From: Eubacteriaceae bacterium
GTDB lineage: Bacteria; Bacillota; Clostridia; Eubacteriales; Anaerofustaceae
Direction of reading: 5' to 3'
Assembly: GCA_017613995.1 (NCBI GenBank)
Contig: JAGACT010000214.1
Location: forward strand, 1 to 12,798
DNA length: 12,798 nt
Made by a program: the position numbers and the translations under genes. Shown in pieces: positions 12,060 to 12,798 of the stretch. How positions within the stretch are numbered: the first letter of the stretch is position 1; each line of letters opens with the position of its first letter. The notes under the pieces are model-generated. The model saw nothing but the letters and a program-made list of their open reading frames with translations, ran no database searches and was not told the origin of the DNA.

Positions 12060-12798
12060 ATGCTGCTGAGCGTATTCATGCCCTTTGCCGCCGCAGCGGC
12101 GGGAATGGCGGCTCTGAGAAAAAACGAAAACAAGTTTTACGTCATGTTCCTGGGGACATGCGTCCTTCAGTTCGCCCTGTGCGTTTTCATCGCGCTGCGC
12201 ATCCCCGACGGAACAGGGCTCTCCCTTCGGATCTGCGGCGGCCTGGGCTTCGTGCTGGACGGCTTTCGGAAGATCTACATGCTTATAATCTCCTTCATGT
12301 GGATGATCAGCGCCCTCTTCTCCCACGATTACTTCAGGGGGGAGGAGGAGCTGTCGCGCTACTATTTCTTCAGCCTGATGACCCTAGGGGCCATCAGCGG
12401 GGTCTTCCTGGCGGATGATCTGATGACCGCCCTGGTCTTTTTCGAGATCATGTCCTTCGCCTCCTGCCCCTGGGTGGTGCAGGAGGAAAGCAGGGACGCC
12501 CTGAAGGCCGGGGAAACGTACCTGGCGGTGGCCGTCATCGGAGGCCTGGCGGCCCTGATGGGGCTGATGCTTCTGTATTCCACCCTGGGGACCCTTTCGC
12601 TGGGGGAGATATATGAAAGATCACTCGCCCTGGCGGACAGAAGGATCCTTTATATCTCCGGCGGACTTATCCTTTTCGGCTTCGGAGCCAAGGCAGGCAT
12701 GTTCCCACTGCACATCTGGCTGCCGAAAGCCCATCCCGTGGCGCCCTCCCCGGCTTCCGCCCTCCTTTCCGGAGTGCTCACAAAGGCCGGGGTGTGGG
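12060..12798 (+). CDS. Antiporter-like subunit 4 (HyfB/MrpD-like), 3' end outside window
   Basis: The 246 visible residues are the N-terminal half of a fourth NuoL/M/N-type protein. They contain E129 (ALVFFEIMSFAS) and the block GFGAKAGMFPLHIWLPKAHPVAPSPASALLSGVLTKAG with K211, H218 and K242. This block is close to that of subunit 2 and of the HyfB/HycC type. The ATG at 12060 has GGGAGG five nt upstream and starts 13 bp after the previous stop. The frame is open to the last base, so the gene continues to the right. A very short N-terminus before the first conserved helices resembles hydrogenase-type rather than MrpA-type proteins. Confidence 0.88.
   Translation, partial: MLLSVFMPFAAAAAGMAALRKNENKFYVMFLGTCVLQFALCVFIALRIPDGTGLSLRICGGLGFVLDGFRKIYMLIISFMWMISALFSHDYFRGEEELSRYYFFSLMTLGAISGVFLADDLMTALVFFEIMSFASCPWVVQEESRDALKAGETYLAVAVIGGLAALMGLMLLYSTLGTLSLGEIYERSLALADRRILYISGGLILFGFGAKAGMFPLHIWLPKAHPVAPSPASALLSGVLTKAGVW

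Noticed and set aside
1..12798. CRISPR arrays, tRNA or rRNA genes, insertion sequences, integrase attachment sites
   Set aside because: No spaced repeats, no RNA-gene-like folds, no transposase or recombinase motifs and no terminal inverted repeats were seen, including at the rearrangement near 4500-4560.

Overview
The window looks like chromosomal DNA of an anaerobic, GC-rich Gram-positive bacterium, most likely a Clostridia-type Bacillota. The grounds are near-consensus sigma-A promoters, strong GGAGG ribosome sites, a sortase-type sorting signal (NPSTG), a KKY...LAAC lipoprotein signal, heavy use of AGG (Arg) and ATA (Ile) codons, and an Mrp/Mbh-type membrane module. The genus cannot be fixed from sequence alone.

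Left part (1-2720): the 5' portion of a PHP-family phosphatase/phosphoesterase gene runs leftwards off the window from a near-perfect promoter. A 511-bp gap then carries two C5G5-centred palindromes that look like operators of the CsoR/RcnR/FrmR/CstR family, one of them inside a predicted promoter spacer. This promoter faces a zinc-dependent aryl/benzyl-alcohol dehydrogenase. A perfect 13-bp tandem duplication frameshifts that gene near its end; removing one copy restores a normal 365-residue protein. A small lipoprotein gene with its own extended -10 promoter and a strong terminator follows.

Middle part (2720-4870): a leftward two-gene operon encodes an unrecognised 172-residue protein and then an XRE helix-turn-helix protein fused to a RelA/SpoT-type HD hydrolase domain. 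Its promoter is covered by a perfect 17-bp palindrome plus an extra half-site, as expected for autoregulation. To the right is a rearrangement scar: the 3' end of a surface-protein gene (minus strand, with terminator) abuts the 3' end of an ABC-transporter ATPase gene (plus strand, with terminator). Both lack their 5' ends at the same point.

Right part (4870-12798): a tightly coupled rightward operon encodes MrpE, MrpF, MrpG, a DUF4040/MbhD protein, a fused MbhE-MrpB protein, MrpC and then four successive NuoL/M/N/MrpD-like ion-translocating subunits, the last cut by the window edge. The order matches the sodium/proton antiporter half of membrane-bound hydrogenase (Mbh/Mbs/Mbx-type) complexes. 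A full-length MrpA is absent, and at least three antiporter-like subunits are added. The peripheral hydrogenase or other redox genes that would identify the complex must lie beyond 12798, if present. Together these genes would form a membrane arm that couples redox chemistry, or simple antiport, to Na+/H+ movement.
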